Positions 17,315-25,960 of a DNA stretch of 64,000 nt are shown piece by piece. This DNA is from Microvirgula aerodenitrificans DSM 15089. GTDB lineage: Bacteria > Pseudomonadota > Gammaproteobacteria > Burkholderiales > Aquaspirillaceae. The first letter of the stretch is position 1; every line of letters begins with the position of its first letter. The position numbers and the translations under genes are program-made. Under the pieces are notes generated by a model. That model was not told the DNA's origin and did no database searches. It saw only the letters and a program-made list of their open reading frames with translations. Location: assembly GCF_000620105.1 (NCBI RefSeq), contig NZ_JHVK01000016.1, forward strand, positions 31,405-95,404, read 5' to 3'.

Positions 17315-18487
17315 TCAGTTCACCGGCTCATCGTTGACAAGCACCTGTCCTTTCAGACCATCGGTGCCATTGATGCCGATATCGGATCCCACCGAACCGA
17401 TGCCGCCCGGCGCGCCTTGCGCCCCGCCGTGGCTGCCGCCTGCGCCGCCGTTGCCGCCCGCACCGCCGGCTCCCGGTGTGCCCTTGTTCCCGCCCACACC
17501 GACGCCATTGGTGACAATCAGCATGCTGCTGCTGGAATCCGGCACATACTTGATGCTGAGGAAGCCGCCGTTCCCGGCATTCTTGCCGCTGCCCGAGGCA
17601 CCACCGTCACCGCCCTTGCCGCCGGGACCGCCATTGGCACCATCCGGCTGGAATGCGCCGCACGTCGTGCCATCACCGCCCTTGCCCCCGTTGCCCCCCT
17701 GCTGCCCGGCCGCACCATGCCCCCCGCTGCCGCCATTGCCGCCGCGTGCGCTGACCGTCAGCGTACCGACCAGCTTGCCGATGCTGACATAGACCGTCGG
17801 GCCGTTTCTGCCCGCCGTACCGTCGAAACCGCTGGCACCGTTCAGGCCGGGTTTCCCGTCGCCGCCAACCGCCGCATTGTGCGCCACCGATCCTCCGCAG
17901 CAGTCGCAGGCAGCCCCGCTGCTGTCCTGACCGTTGCTGGCCTGCGGCTGGGTCGGCGGTGTCGCCCCGTTGTCGCCGTCGACACCGTGCACGGTCAGGT
18001 CATGCGTCGCCGGCGAGTCACCACCGGGAATCTTGATCAGGGTGTCGCAGACAAAATGGCAGTCCACCGAGATATCGATGAAACCGCCCTCCTTGATGGT
18101 GACGGTGCGGAAGTTGGTCAGGGAGGAATTCTTAGTGATTCTCAGCGGGTTGGTTGCCGTCACCTCCCGGTCCGTGGACTGGTACACATGGAGGGGCATG
18201 AAGGGGAAGCGCTGCTCGGCGGCAGCAAGCGCGTCGGCACTCAGCGCCTTGCGGCCGAAGATATGGTTCACCACCGCCTGGCGGGCCATGCCCGGTTCGA
18301 CGGCGAGCATCTTTTCCGCCGTCAGCGGGCTTTCCGCCAGCTCGGGCTGCCGGGGAATGGCGGCCAGCTCGCGCATGCGCTCGATGCCGCGAACCGGAAC
18401 CAGGATGGGGGCATGGCCCGTATGGGCATGCGGGTCCAGGCCCAGTTGCAGAGACCGCTGCGTGTATCGATCCGGACTGTTCGGCAT
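17315..18487 (-). CDS. Collagen-like glycine-rich protein
   Basis: 390 residues from an ATG with CAGGAG 7 bases upstream (in-frame upstream starts lack this). Residues 1-190 are a non-repetitive domain with a Cys pair (SVDCHFVCDTLIKIPGG). The rest is Gly-rich: GGxGGxGG tracts and collagen-like G-x-y triplets, interrupted by short beta segments (TVYVSIGKLVGTLTVSARG, FLSIKYVPDSSSSMLIVTNG) and a CDCCGG motif. No signal peptide is evident. It is transcribed toward the Rhs toxin gene, 148 bp from its start, so co-expression is likely. It may be a surface or fibre protein; function unknown. Confidence 0.65.
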   Translation of the reverse strand: MPNSPDRYTQRSLQLGLDPHAHTGHAPILVPVRGIERMRELAAIPRQPELAESPLTAEKMLAVEPGMARQAVVNHIFGRKALSADALAAAEQRFPFMPLHVYQSTDREVTATNPLRITKNSSLTNFRTVTIKEGGFIDISVDCHFVCDTLIKIPGGDSPATHDLTVHGVDGDNGATPPTQPQASNGQDSSGAACDCCGGSVAHNAAVGGDGKPGLNGASGFDGTAGRNGPTVYVSIGKLVGTLTVSARGGNGGSGGHGAAGQQGGNGGKGGDGTTCGAFQPDGANGGPGGKGGDGGASGSGKNAGNGGFLSIKYVPDSSSSMLIVTNGVGVGGNKGTPGAGGAGGNGGAGGSHGGAQGAPGGIGSVGSDIGINGTDGLKGQVLVNDEPVN

Positions 18488-18949
18488 TGCTTCGCTCCTG
18501 ATGTGGCCTGTCACGATGACGGGCGCATTGAAATGACCTAGTGGTTATACATCAGGCAACACAGCCGTATTTCATGGTTAATCTTAAAAGATTAACTATT
18601 AGTCATTAAAAAACGGACTAATCAACTTCTAGTTTTTACGCATTTTTTCAGTAGATTGACGATTTTTGCACCCGATAACGCCCTGAATGGCGAAATAACT
18701 TGTCATGTCAGAAATGTGTTTTGATTATACAAACAAGTATAATGAAAAGCGTATCCTGGCTGCCCAGGCCACCGGCACAGCCGGGGCGGGGCGGACGAAG
18801 CGGCAATCCGGCGCAGTTGGCATGGCCGGATATCACTCACTATGATTCCATGACCGTGGGGTGGCTGCGCCAGGCTTCAAGGACCGGGCTCACAGTGGCA
18901 TCAACAGTCGTCCGGTGTGCGTAACGCAGTTCCTTTCCAGGTGCGCCAC
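18488..18949. other. 462-bp AT-rich intergenic region with two operator-like inverted repeats
   Basis: No convincing gene. Two inverted repeats lie close together. The first is 18577-18596, with 9-bp perfect arms GTTAATCTT and AAGATTAAC around AA. The second is 18598-18604 with 18616-18622 (ATTAGTC and GACTAAT around 11 bases). They sit about 90-135 bp upstream of the collagen-like gene (minus) and are candidates for a regulator site or promoter region. The stretch 18540-18740 is clearly richer in A and T than its surroundings. The segment 18740-18916 is GC-rich again, with nothing recognisable. Confidence 0.45.
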
Positions 18950-19846
18950 ATGACCCAAGACGCAAAAGCCGGACTGATGCAATGCTATCGGCAGATCGCA
19001 TGGTGCCCCGCTGCCGGACACGACAACGACTGGCTGAAAGCGGTATTCAGGCAATATGGCGCCGGCAATGGCCGGATACTGGACCCGTTCTGCGGCTCGA
19101 CCGGTCTGCCCCTTTGCGCCGCCATCCACGGCCTTGAAATCATCGCCGTGGATTCCGATCCGCTGGCGCGCATTTTCATTGAAGCCATCAGGGCCAATTA
19201 CCGCTATTTCAAAGCGCTGGCCGTGTATCCGGCCGCAATCCCGGACCACGAGGCCCGTCAGGCGATCGTGCAGATCCAGCAGTCCGGCCAGTTCGATCAC
19301 CACCCGGCGTCGGTTCTCGCCCTGCTGCACTGCGTCAGCCATATTGACCATTGCGCCTTCCCGGCCGACACCGGCGACCTGACAGACCGGTACGCGGCGA
19401 TCAGGGCCGATGCGGAGGAATTTTTCTTCCAGCTCGAACCTTACCAGCTGGTCATCAGCAAGAATCTCGGCTATCAGGCCGTGGCGGTCGGTGCCCTTGC
19501 CATCCGCAACCAGGTGGACCTGTGCCTGTTCGATCCCCCCGGTTTCAGGGCGGAAGCGCCAGGCCGGGCATGGCAGACGGTGCGGGCTTTTCTCGGCCTC
19601 GCCCAGCCGTCTGCCGATCATGGCGAGGGCACTGGCGAAGAGGCGCTGCTCCCGCTGCTGGCGGCCTGCCACGACGCGCTGAAGGCGGGCGGCCACATGC
19701 TGTTTCCCCTCCCGGCCGATCACCACGCGCAGCAGGAAACGCTGCTTGCAGCCCTCCGCCGCCTCGGACTGGATGCCCGCGGCGAAGAACTGCAGGGCAG
19801 GCCTTTTCTGGCCCTGCAGAAGCCGGACCAGGCGAATGCGGCCTGA
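18950..19846 (+). CDS. Orphan SAM-dependent methyltransferase with DNA-methylase-like motifs
   Basis: 298 residues from ATG (a GTG at 18917 would add 11). The motif ILDPFCGSTGLPLCAA is the SAM-binding DPFxGSG signature of amino-methyltransferases acting on DNA or RNA, and VDLCLFDPPGFRAE matches the catalytic [DNS]PP[YF] position, here DPPG. A third conserved-looking region is GGHMLFPLPADHH. There is no restriction endonuclease or specificity gene nearby. The unusual residue after DPP and the lack of a target-recognition domain leave the substrate open: DNA, RNA or a small molecule. It converges on the arsenic operon, ending 24 bp from acr3. Confidence 0.6.
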   Translation: MTQDAKAGLMQCYRQIAWCPAAGHDNDWLKAVFRQYGAGNGRILDPFCGSTGLPLCAAIHGLEIIAVDSDPLARIFIEAIRANYRYFKALAVYPAAIPDHEARQAIVQIQQSGQFDHHPASVLALLHCVSHIDHCAFPADTGDLTDRYAAIRADAEEFFFQLEPYQLVISKNLGYQAVAVGALAIRNQVDLCLFDPPGFRAEAPGRAWQTVRAFLGLAQPSADHGEGTGEEALLPLLAACHDALKAGGHMLFPLPADHHAQQETLLAALRRLGLDARGEELQGRPFLALQKPDQANAA

Positions 19847-19869
19847 GCCCCGGCGCGAGAGCCCCTGCC

Positions 19870-20943
19870 CTAGCGGCGCCCGCGCTCGTACCAGGGCCGG
19901 GATGCATTGACGATGCGAACCACCACCAGCATCACCGGTACTTCGATCAGCACGCCGACCACAGTCGCCAGCGCAGCACCGGAGTGAAAACCGAACAGGC
20001 TGATGGCGGCCGCCACGGCCAGCTCGAAGAAGTTCGACGCACCGATCAGTGCCGACGGGCAGGCGATCGTGTGCCGCTCACCCACCATCCGGTTCAGCCA
20101 GTAGGCCAGCGCCGAATTGAAGAACACCTGGATCAGGATCGGTACTGCCAGCAAGGCGATGACCAGCGGCTGGCGGAGAATGGCCTCGCCCTGAAACGCG
20201 AACAGCAACACCAGCGTCAGCAGCAGTGCGGCCATCGACCACGGGCCGATCATTGCCATTGCCCGGTCGAAAGCCGCCTGTCCGCGGGCCAGCAGCGACC
20301 GGCGCCACAGCTGGGCCAGGATGACCGGCACCACGATATACAGTACGACGGACGTGAGCAGCGTGGCCCACGGCACCGTGATCGCCGAGATACCGAGCAG
20401 GAAAGCCACCAGCGGCGCAAACGCCACGATCATGATGCCGTCGTTGAGCGCGACCTGCGACAGCGTGAACAGCGGGTCGCCACCGGTCAGCCGGCTCCAG
20501 ACAAAGACCATGGCCGTGCATGGTGCGGCGGCAAGCAGGATCAGACCGGCGACATAGCTGTCGATCTGGTCGGCGGGCAGCATCGGCGCGAACAGCTGGC
20601 GGATGAACAGCCAGCCCAGAAATGCCATCGTGAACGGCTTGACCAGCCAGTTCACGAACAGGGTGACACCAATGCCGCGGACATGCTGCCGCACCTCGTG
20701 CAGTGCGGAGAAGTCGACCTTGACCAGCATAGGGATGATCATCACCCAGATCAGCAGGCCAACCGGCAGGTTGACCCTGGCGACCTCCATCCGGCCGATG
20801 GCCTGGAACACATCGGGCAGCCACTGCCCGACCGCCACTCCGGCCACGATGCACAACCCGACCCACAGCGTCAGATAGCGCTCGAACACGCTCATCGGCG
20901 TTCCCGCCTCGTGCCGGGCGATCGTTTCGCATTGAACGGACAT
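19870..20943 (-). CDS. acr3: ACR3-family arsenite efflux permease
   Basis: 357 residues from an ATG preceded by AAAGGA. About ten hydrophobic segments, the opening SVFERYLTLWVGLCIVAGVA, and the conserved Cys in AAPCTAMVFVWS identify the ACR3 (arsB1) group of arsenite carriers. It exports As(III) across the inner membrane, driven by the proton gradient, or by ATP when bound to ArsA. Last gene of the ars operon, 63 bp after arsA. Confidence 0.92.
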   Translation of the reverse strand: MSVQCETIARHEAGTPMSVFERYLTLWVGLCIVAGVAVGQWLPDVFQAIGRMEVARVNLPVGLLIWVMIIPMLVKVDFSALHEVRQHVRGIGVTLFVNWLVKPFTMAFLGWLFIRQLFAPMLPADQIDSYVAGLILLAAAPCTAMVFVWSRLTGGDPLFTLSQVALNDGIMIVAFAPLVAFLLGISAITVPWATLLTSVVLYIVVPVILAQLWRRSLLARGQAAFDRAMAMIGPWSMAALLLTLVLLFAFQGEAILRQPLVIALLAVPILIQVFFNSALAYWLNRMVGERHTIACPSALIGASNFFELAVAAAISLFGFHSGAALATVVGVLIEVPVMLVVVRIVNASRPWYERGRR

Positions 20944-21006
20944 GACTGCGATTTCCTTTCGTGAAGCAGGCACGGCGGCGGCGCGAAGCCTGCCGCCGCG
21001 TCCCGG

Positions 21007-22758
21007 TCAGTCACCCAGCGCGGCCAGCCGCTGCAGGCCGACCGGCTCGTCGGCCTGCAGCGGCACGACGGCATAGCGTGATGCATGCCGGGAGGCCACC
21101 GCGTCGATACAGACCCGTTCATTGTGCGCACGCTGCCGCAGCAGCGGCGAACGGGGCGAGGCGCAAGCCAGGCTGTTGTTGATGATCCAGGCCCACGGCT
21201 CGATGCCCGCGCGGCGCAGGTCCGCCTGCAGGCTGGCGGCTTCGAGCACCGGCGTGGTTTCCGCCAGCGTGGTGATGATGACCCGGGTTTGCGCGGGATC
21301 CTGCAGCTGCATCATCGGTGTCGTGAAGTGCAGCTTGCTGTCCCCCATCTGCCGCACCATGTCACGGTGATAGGCTCCAGTGGCATCGAGCAGCAACAGC
21401 GTATGGCCGGTGGGGGCCGTATCCATGACTACAAAGCGCTTGCCGGCCTCGCGGATAATGCGGGAGAACGCCTGGAACACGGCGATCTCTTCCGTGCATG
21501 GCGAACGCAGGTCCTCTTCCAGCAGGGCCCGGCCCGCGTCATCCAGCAGCCGGCCCCGGGTCTCCAGCACATGCCGGCGATAGCGTGCAGTCTCCGCCTG
21601 CGGATCGATCCGGCTGACCGTCAGGTGCGCCAGCTCGCCCGCCAGCGTATCGGTCAGATGGGCGGCAGGGTCCGAAGTGGACAGGTGCACATCCCGTCCC
21701 CGCCTTGCCAGTGCCACGGCAATGGCGGCAGCCATCGTGGTCTTGCCGACCCCACCCTTGCCCATCAGCATGATCAGGCCATGACCGGCGCCGGCCAGCG
21801 CATCGATCAGTGATGACAGCGGCGGCGCCCGCAGCGCGTCCAGCGCCGGCGGCTCGCTCCCGGCCGGCAGCAACGAAGGCGCCAGCAGCTGGCGCAATGC
21901 ATCCAGCCCGACCAGATTGAACGCCTTCAGCGCCAGCCGGTCCACCGGCAGGGACTGCAGCGCCGCAGGCATCGCCTGCAGCGCGGCCTGCTCGCGACGG
22001 ACAATGGCCATGGCCAGCGGGTCCGCTACCGCTTCGTCAGGGTCGAGGATGCCATTGATGACCAGGAACTGGCGGCTCAGGCCCAGTGCATCCAGTTCGT
22101 CGTGGGTGCGTGCCACTTCCTTCAGCGCCGCGGCCTGGGCGCGCGTCACCAGCACCAGCCGGGTCCGCTGCCGGTCGGCCAGCGCCGCTACGGCGTCCCG
22201 GTACCGGGCCCGCTGTTTTTCCAGCCCGGCCAGCGGCCCGAGACAGGATGCCCCGTCCGGGTTGTGCTCCAGGAAGCCGCTCCAGGCGCCAGGCAGTTGC
22301 AGCAGGCGGAGGGTGTGCCCGGTCGGCGCGGTATCAAACACGATATGGTCATAGCAGGATTGCAGGCGCGTGTCCGTCAGCAGCGAGGTGAACTCGTCGA
22401 ATGCGGCGATTTCCGTGGTGCAGGCACCGGAAAGCTGCTCTTCAATGCCGGCGACAACCGCCTCGGGCAGGACACCCCGTACCGGGTCGACGATGCGGGC
22501 GCGATAGGCAGCCGCCGCCGCTTGCGGGTCGACATCGAGTGCCGACAGGCCGCCCACGCTGCGAATGGCCGTGACATGACTGCCGATCGCCTGACCGAAC
22601 ACCTGCCCGACATTGGAGGCCGGATCGGTGCTGACCAGCAGCACGCGGCGCCCGGCATCGGCCAGCCGGATCGCTGCGGCGCACGCCAGCGAGGTCTTGC
22701 CGACGCCCCCTTTGCCGGTAAAGAACAGGAACAGTGGCGGGTTGTCGAGAAAATGCAT
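21007..22758 (-). CDS. arsA: Arsenite efflux ATPase ArsA
   Basis: 583 residues from the ATG with GGGAG upstream; a longer in-frame start (22812) is less likely. Two tandem ATPase halves, each with a deviant P-loop: FTGKGGVGKTSLACA near residue 13 and LMGKGGVGKTTMAAA near residue 332. Both halves carry the signal-transduction motif DTAPTGHTLRLL or DTAPTGHTLLLL. The Cys residues that bind As(III) in ArsA occur near SGACTTEIAA and SPCTEEIAVF. Its length equals that of the plasmid R773 enzyme. It energises the ACR3 pump and receives arsenite from ArsD, encoded just upstream. Confidence 0.95.
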   Translation of the reverse strand: MHFLDNPPLFLFFTGKGGVGKTSLACAAAIRLADAGRRVLLVSTDPASNVGQVFGQAIGSHVTAIRSVGGLSALDVDPQAAAAAYRARIVDPVRGVLPEAVVAGIEEQLSGACTTEIAAFDEFTSLLTDTRLQSCYDHIVFDTAPTGHTLRLLQLPGAWSGFLEHNPDGASCLGPLAGLEKQRARYRDAVAALADRQRTRLVLVTRAQAAALKEVARTHDELDALGLSRQFLVINGILDPDEAVADPLAMAIVRREQAALQAMPAALQSLPVDRLALKAFNLVGLDALRQLLAPSLLPAGSEPPALDALRAPPLSSLIDALAGAGHGLIMLMGKGGVGKTTMAAAIAVALARRGRDVHLSTSDPAAHLTDTLAGELAHLTVSRIDPQAETARYRRHVLETRGRLLDDAGRALLEEDLRSPCTEEIAVFQAFSRIIREAGKRFVVMDTAPTGHTLLLLDATGAYHRDMVRQMGDSKLHFTTPMMQLQDPAQTRVIITTLAETTPVLEAASLQADLRRAGIEPWAWIINNSLACASPRSPLLRQRAHNERVCIDAVASRHASRYAVVPLQADEPVGLQRLAALGD

Positions 22759-22793
22759 GAAATATGGCTCCCGGATCAAGGTTGGCATCCTGT

Positions 22794-23141
22794 TCAGCAG
22801 CAGGACCCGCAACAGCCGCTATCACTGACCGGCAGCAGGCTGACCCCGGCCCAGCGCGCCAGTTCGGCCCGACGCGGATAACGGCCGGCCAGCACTACTT
22901 CGCCATCCAGCAGGACCAGCGGCAGCGCTTCCTGGCCCGACCGCTCAAGGAATCCCTTCACCGTGGCGTTGTCAGCAAACGCCATTGGCTGCAGGGCCAG
23001 ATTGAAGCGCTGAACCTCAACGCCAGACTGCTTGCCGAGCCAGTCCAGGTCGGCTGAAACCTGCACCAGGGTTTGATCGGCTTCGATCCCGCATACGCCG
23101 GTGCTGCAGCACATGGCTGGGTCATAGATGGCAATTTTCAT
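22794..23141 (-). CDS. arsD: Arsenite metallochaperone ArsD
   Basis: 115 residues. The chaperone triad is present: the vicinal CC in DPAMCCSTGVCG plus the third Cys of the same segment (residues 11, 12, 17). A C-terminal GCCGSCC adds further thiols, as in many ArsD proteins. ArsD passes As(III) to ArsA, raising its arsenite affinity, and is a weak regulator in some systems. It sits 35 bp before arsA and 38 bp after arsC. Confidence 0.95.
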   Translation of the reverse strand: MKIAIYDPAMCCSTGVCGIEADQTLVQVSADLDWLGKQSGVEVQRFNLALQPMAFADNATVKGFLERSGQEALPLVLLDGEVVLAGRYPRRAELARWAGVSLLPVSDSGCCGSCC

Positions 23142-23179
23142 GTTGATGCTCCAACAAATATGGAAATATCGGGAAAAAC

Positions 23180-23659
23180 TCAGCGGCCCTGTTCGCCGAT
23201 GCGTGCCAGCGCGGCGCCGAACGCTGCACGGTCATGCGCCATTGCGTCCAGCGGCAGAGCCAGCAGCGCTTCGATCCGGACCCGCAGCAGGCGATAGGCC
23301 GACTCGAACGCCGCATCGATCTCGTCATCGCTGCCGGTCGCCCCGGCCGGGTCCTCGACCCCCCAGTGCGCCCGCACGACCGGGCCCGGATAGACGGGAC
23401 AGGCTTCACCCGCCGCGCCGGCACAGACGGTGATGACGACATCGGGCGCCAGCGGCAGGGCATCCTGCGACTTGCTGTACAGCCCTTCCTGCATGAGCCC
23501 CTTGCGCTGCAGCAGCGCCAGCGAACGCGGATGAACATGGCCGGCGGGCCGGCTGCCGGCGCTCATCGCCCGAAGGCCGGCCGGCGCCAGGGCATTGAAC
23601 GTGGCCTCGGCCAGAATCGACCGGCATGAATTGCCGGTGCACAGAAACAGGATATTCAT
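23180..23659 (-). CDS. arsC: Arsenate reductase, low-molecular-weight phosphatase type
   Basis: 159 residues starting MNILFLCTGNSCRS, the P-loop of LMW tyrosine-phosphatase-fold arsenate reductases. Further Cys residues lie in ITVCAGAAGEACPVYPG, which fits the three-cysteine relay of the thioredoxin-coupled class. It reduces As(V) to As(III) so that ACR3 can export it. It begins 3 bp after the arsR stop. Confidence 0.93.
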   Translation of the reverse strand: MNILFLCTGNSCRSILAEATFNALAPAGLRAMSAGSRPAGHVHPRSLALLQRKGLMQEGLYSKSQDALPLAPDVVITVCAGAAGEACPVYPGPVVRAHWGVEDPAGATGSDDEIDAAFESAYRLLRVRIEALLALPLDAMAHDRAAFGAALARIGEQGR

Positions 23660-23662
23660 GAT

Positions 23663-24034
23663 TCACTTCGCTTTGCAGGCAGGAGAAAGCGGTGGCAGCA
23701 GCGGTTCGATCTGCGGCACGGCAGCGCGCATGCCGGCGCAGGCACCGGGCTGACCGGCACAGCACTCGGCGGTCAGGTAAGCGATCAGGTCCAGCATGAG
23801 CGGAATATTGGCCCGGTAGCGCTGGAAGCGGCCTTCCTGCTCGACACTCAGCAGACCGGCCCACACCATGCCCTTCAGGTGGAACGACAGGCTGCTGGGC
23901 GGGATATCGAGCTCGCAGGCGATCTGCCCGGCGACCATGCCTTCCGTCCCCATGCGGACCAGCAGACGGTACACGTCCAGACGCACCCCGGAGGACAGGG
24001 ATTCGAAGAGAGTGACAGCAGTTTGTTTTTCCAT
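23663..24034 (-). CDS. arsR: ArsR-type arsenic-responsive repressor, C-terminal cysteine type
   Basis: 123 residues, a winged helix with recognition region PPSSLSFHLKGMVWAGLL. The usual ELCVCDL metal motif of R773-type ArsR is replaced by ELDIPPS without cysteines. Instead three Cys lie near the C-terminal end of the dimer helix: C91, C92 and C99 (AECCAGQPGAC). This resembles the Acidithiobacillus ferrooxidans ArsR, where As(III) binds C-terminal cysteines. First gene of the operon; presumably represses it until As(III) binds. Confidence 0.92.
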   Translation of the reverse strand: MEKQTAVTLFESLSSGVRLDVYRLLVRMGTEGMVAGQIACELDIPPSSLSFHLKGMVWAGLLSVEQEGRFQRYRANIPLMLDLIAYLTAECCAGQPGACAGMRAAVPQIEPLLPPLSPACKAK

Positions 24035-24043
24035 TCGTTGATA

Positions 24044-24060
24044 TTACGACAACAGTCGAA
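24044..24060. promoter_or_regulatory. Candidate ArsR operator
   Basis: An imperfect inverted repeat (TTaCGAC, four bases, GTCGAA) begins 10 bp upstream of the arsR start codon. Such a site in the only gap ahead of the operon is where ArsR autoregulation is expected. No footprint evidence; arms are short. Confidence 0.4.
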
Positions 24061-24095
24061 ATGATGGCAACAGAATCCGGCCTCGGCCGGACACG

Positions 24096-24875
24096 TCACA
24101 ATCCGCCGGAAAAATAGCGACTGGGCGACGCGCCCAGCACGCGGCGGAATACCGTACTGAAAGCGCTCGGGCTGCTGTAGCCCAGCTCCATGGCGACCCG
24201 GGTTACCGGCTCGCCGTGACCGAGGCGGACGACGGCCGCCAGCAGGCAGGCCTGCTGGCGCCACTCCAGATAGCTGATGCCGGTGTAGTGGCGAAACAGC
24301 CGGGTGAAGGTGCGCCGGCTCATCCCTGCCCGTGCCGCCATGTCGTCGATGCCGACATCCAGCGAGGGCTGCGCCAGCAGGTCACGGCACACCCGCGCCA
24401 GCCGGGGTTCGGCCGGCAGCGGCGCATTCAGCGACAGGGCCGGCATGTCCGCGATCTCGTACAGCAGCAAGCCCATCAGGTGGCCATCGCGGCTGTCGTC
24501 CGCATAGCGTGCGGGAATACTGACGGCCTTGTGCAGCAGTTGCCGCAACAGCGGCGACACGTCGAACACCTGGCAGTGGACCGGCAACCCCAGCCGGCGG
24601 GCCGCACTGGCACGGACATAGGTATTGAGCAGGGTGACCGGCCCCTGCATCCGCATCGAGTGCGTCAGGCCGGAAGGGACCCAGATCGCCCGCTGCGGTG
24701 GCACCACCCAGCTGCCCGCCCCGGTATGCACGGAAATGACCCCGCGATCGGCATAGGCAAACTGACCGCGCCGATGGGCATGCGCCGGGAACAGCTCGCC
24801 ATCCGGATAGTCGCGCGCCGTCACCACGACATGGCGCGGCGACAGCGGGTACGGATCGGCGGCAGGATTTTCCAT
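24096..24875 (-). CDS. AraC-family regulator with N-terminal cupin
   Basis: 259 residues: a cupin-like sensing half (FPAHAHRRGQFAYADRGV, VPPQRAIWVPSGLTHSM) and a C-terminal AraC double helix-turn-helix (ISYLEWRQQACLLAAVVRL, VTRVAMELGYSSPSAFSTVFRRVLGASPSRYF). It is divergently placed from an EamA transporter, a frequent arrangement in which the regulator controls the exporter. Ligand unknown. Confidence 0.82.
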   Translation of the reverse strand: MENPAADPYPLSPRHVVVTARDYPDGELFPAHAHRRGQFAYADRGVISVHTGAGSWVVPPQRAIWVPSGLTHSMRMQGPVTLLNTYVRASAARRLGLPVHCQVFDVSPLLRQLLHKAVSIPARYADDSRDGHLMGLLLYEIADMPALSLNAPLPAEPRLARVCRDLLAQPSLDVGIDDMAARAGMSRRTFTRLFRHYTGISYLEWRQQACLLAAVVRLGHGEPVTRVAMELGYSSPSAFSTVFRRVLGASPSRYFSGGL

Positions 24876-24993
24876 GGCCCGAATCTACTCATCATTGACC
24901 CTTCATTGCAAGCGGGCCAAATCCGGGAACGGCATAGTGCCAGCCATGCCGATGCGACTCCCGCCCGGCACCATGCTTACGGAAAACCCTGCC

Positions 24994-25875
24994 ATGCAGA
25001 CAAGACACCTGTTCCTGGCCGTTCTGGTCACCGCAGTCTGGGGATTCAATTTCCCGATTACCAAACTTGGCCTGGCTGCCATCGACCCGCTGCTGCTGAC
25101 CGCCATCCGCTTCACCCTCTCGGCCCTGCCGTGGGTATTTTTCATCCGGCGGCCGCAGGTCGGCCTGCACTGGCTGGCTGGCTACGGGCTGATCTTCGGC
25201 GTGGCCATGTGGGCACTGATCAATCTGGGTATCGAACTTGGCGTTCCGCCGGGCAGCGCCGCGCTGCTGATCCAGTTCAGCGCGTTCTTCACGCTGGGCT
25301 GGGGGGTCTTGCTGTTTCGCGAAAGCCTGAGTCTGCCGCAGGTCGCCGGCCTGCTGCTGGCAGTGGCCGGACTGCTCGGCATTCTCGTTTCCAGCCCGGC
25401 CGGTGACACCCGGCTCGGCCTGGCACTGGTGCTGGTCAGCGCCCTGGCCTGGAGCATCGGCAATGTGATCATCAAGCTGTCCCGGGTTCGCGAGGTGTTC
25501 GCCTTTGTGGTCTGGGCCAGCCTGTTCGCCCCGCTTCCGCTGTTTCTGCTGGGCTGGCTGACGCACGGTGCGGCACCCTATGTCCGGCTGGCCGCGCAGC
25601 TGGACCGGGCCGCGGTGTTTTCGCTGCTGTTCCAGGTCTACGCGGCCACGCATTTCTGCTACTGGGGCTGGAATCTGCTGCTGCGCGAATATCCGGTATC
25701 ACGCGTCGCACCACTGTCACTGCTGATCCCGGTCTTCGGCATTGCCGGTTCCATGCTGATCGCCGGCCAGCACCCCGGCACCACGGGCTGGATCTCCATG
25801 GCGCTGGTCCTGTCCGCACTGGCGATCAGCCAGATGAAAGGGCGAATGCTGGTGGGACGCCGCGCCGTCGGCTGA
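24994..25875 (+). CDS. EamA-family (DMT) transporter
   Basis: 293 residues from the chosen ATG (another in-frame ATG lies at 24973). Ten hydrophobic segments in two EamA repeats, opening with LVTAVWGFNFPITKLGLA. The family exports amino acids and other small metabolites. It is divergent from the AraC regulator, which probably controls it. Substrate not predictable. Confidence 0.8.
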   Translation: MQTRHLFLAVLVTAVWGFNFPITKLGLAAIDPLLLTAIRFTLSALPWVFFIRRPQVGLHWLAGYGLIFGVAMWALINLGIELGVPPGSAALLIQFSAFFTLGWGVLLFRESLSLPQVAGLLLAVAGLLGILVSSPAGDTRLGLALVLVSALAWSIGNVIIKLSRVREVFAFVVWASLFAPLPLFLLGWLTHGAAPYVRLAAQLDRAAVFSLLFQVYAATHFCYWGWNLLLREYPVSRVAPLSLLIPVFGIAGSMLIAGQHPGTTGWISMALVLSALAISQMKGRMLVGRRAVG

Positions 25876-25960
25876 CTGCCTGCCAGTCATGGCGCTTGCC
25901 AGCATTCGTCATATTCGATACGCTTGTCATTATATTAATTTGTATAATGAAAGAACTGCC

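Noticed and set aside
17334..17800. Regular GC-rich short repeats considered as a CRISPR or tandem-repeat array
   Set aside because: They are glycine codons of the collagen-like protein; there are no constant repeats with unique spacers.
25924..25948. TTGTCA and TATAAT as a sigma-70 promoter for the haem-domain gene
   Set aside because: The spacing is only 13 bp, too short for a standard promoter; only the -10-like hexamer was kept as a remark.
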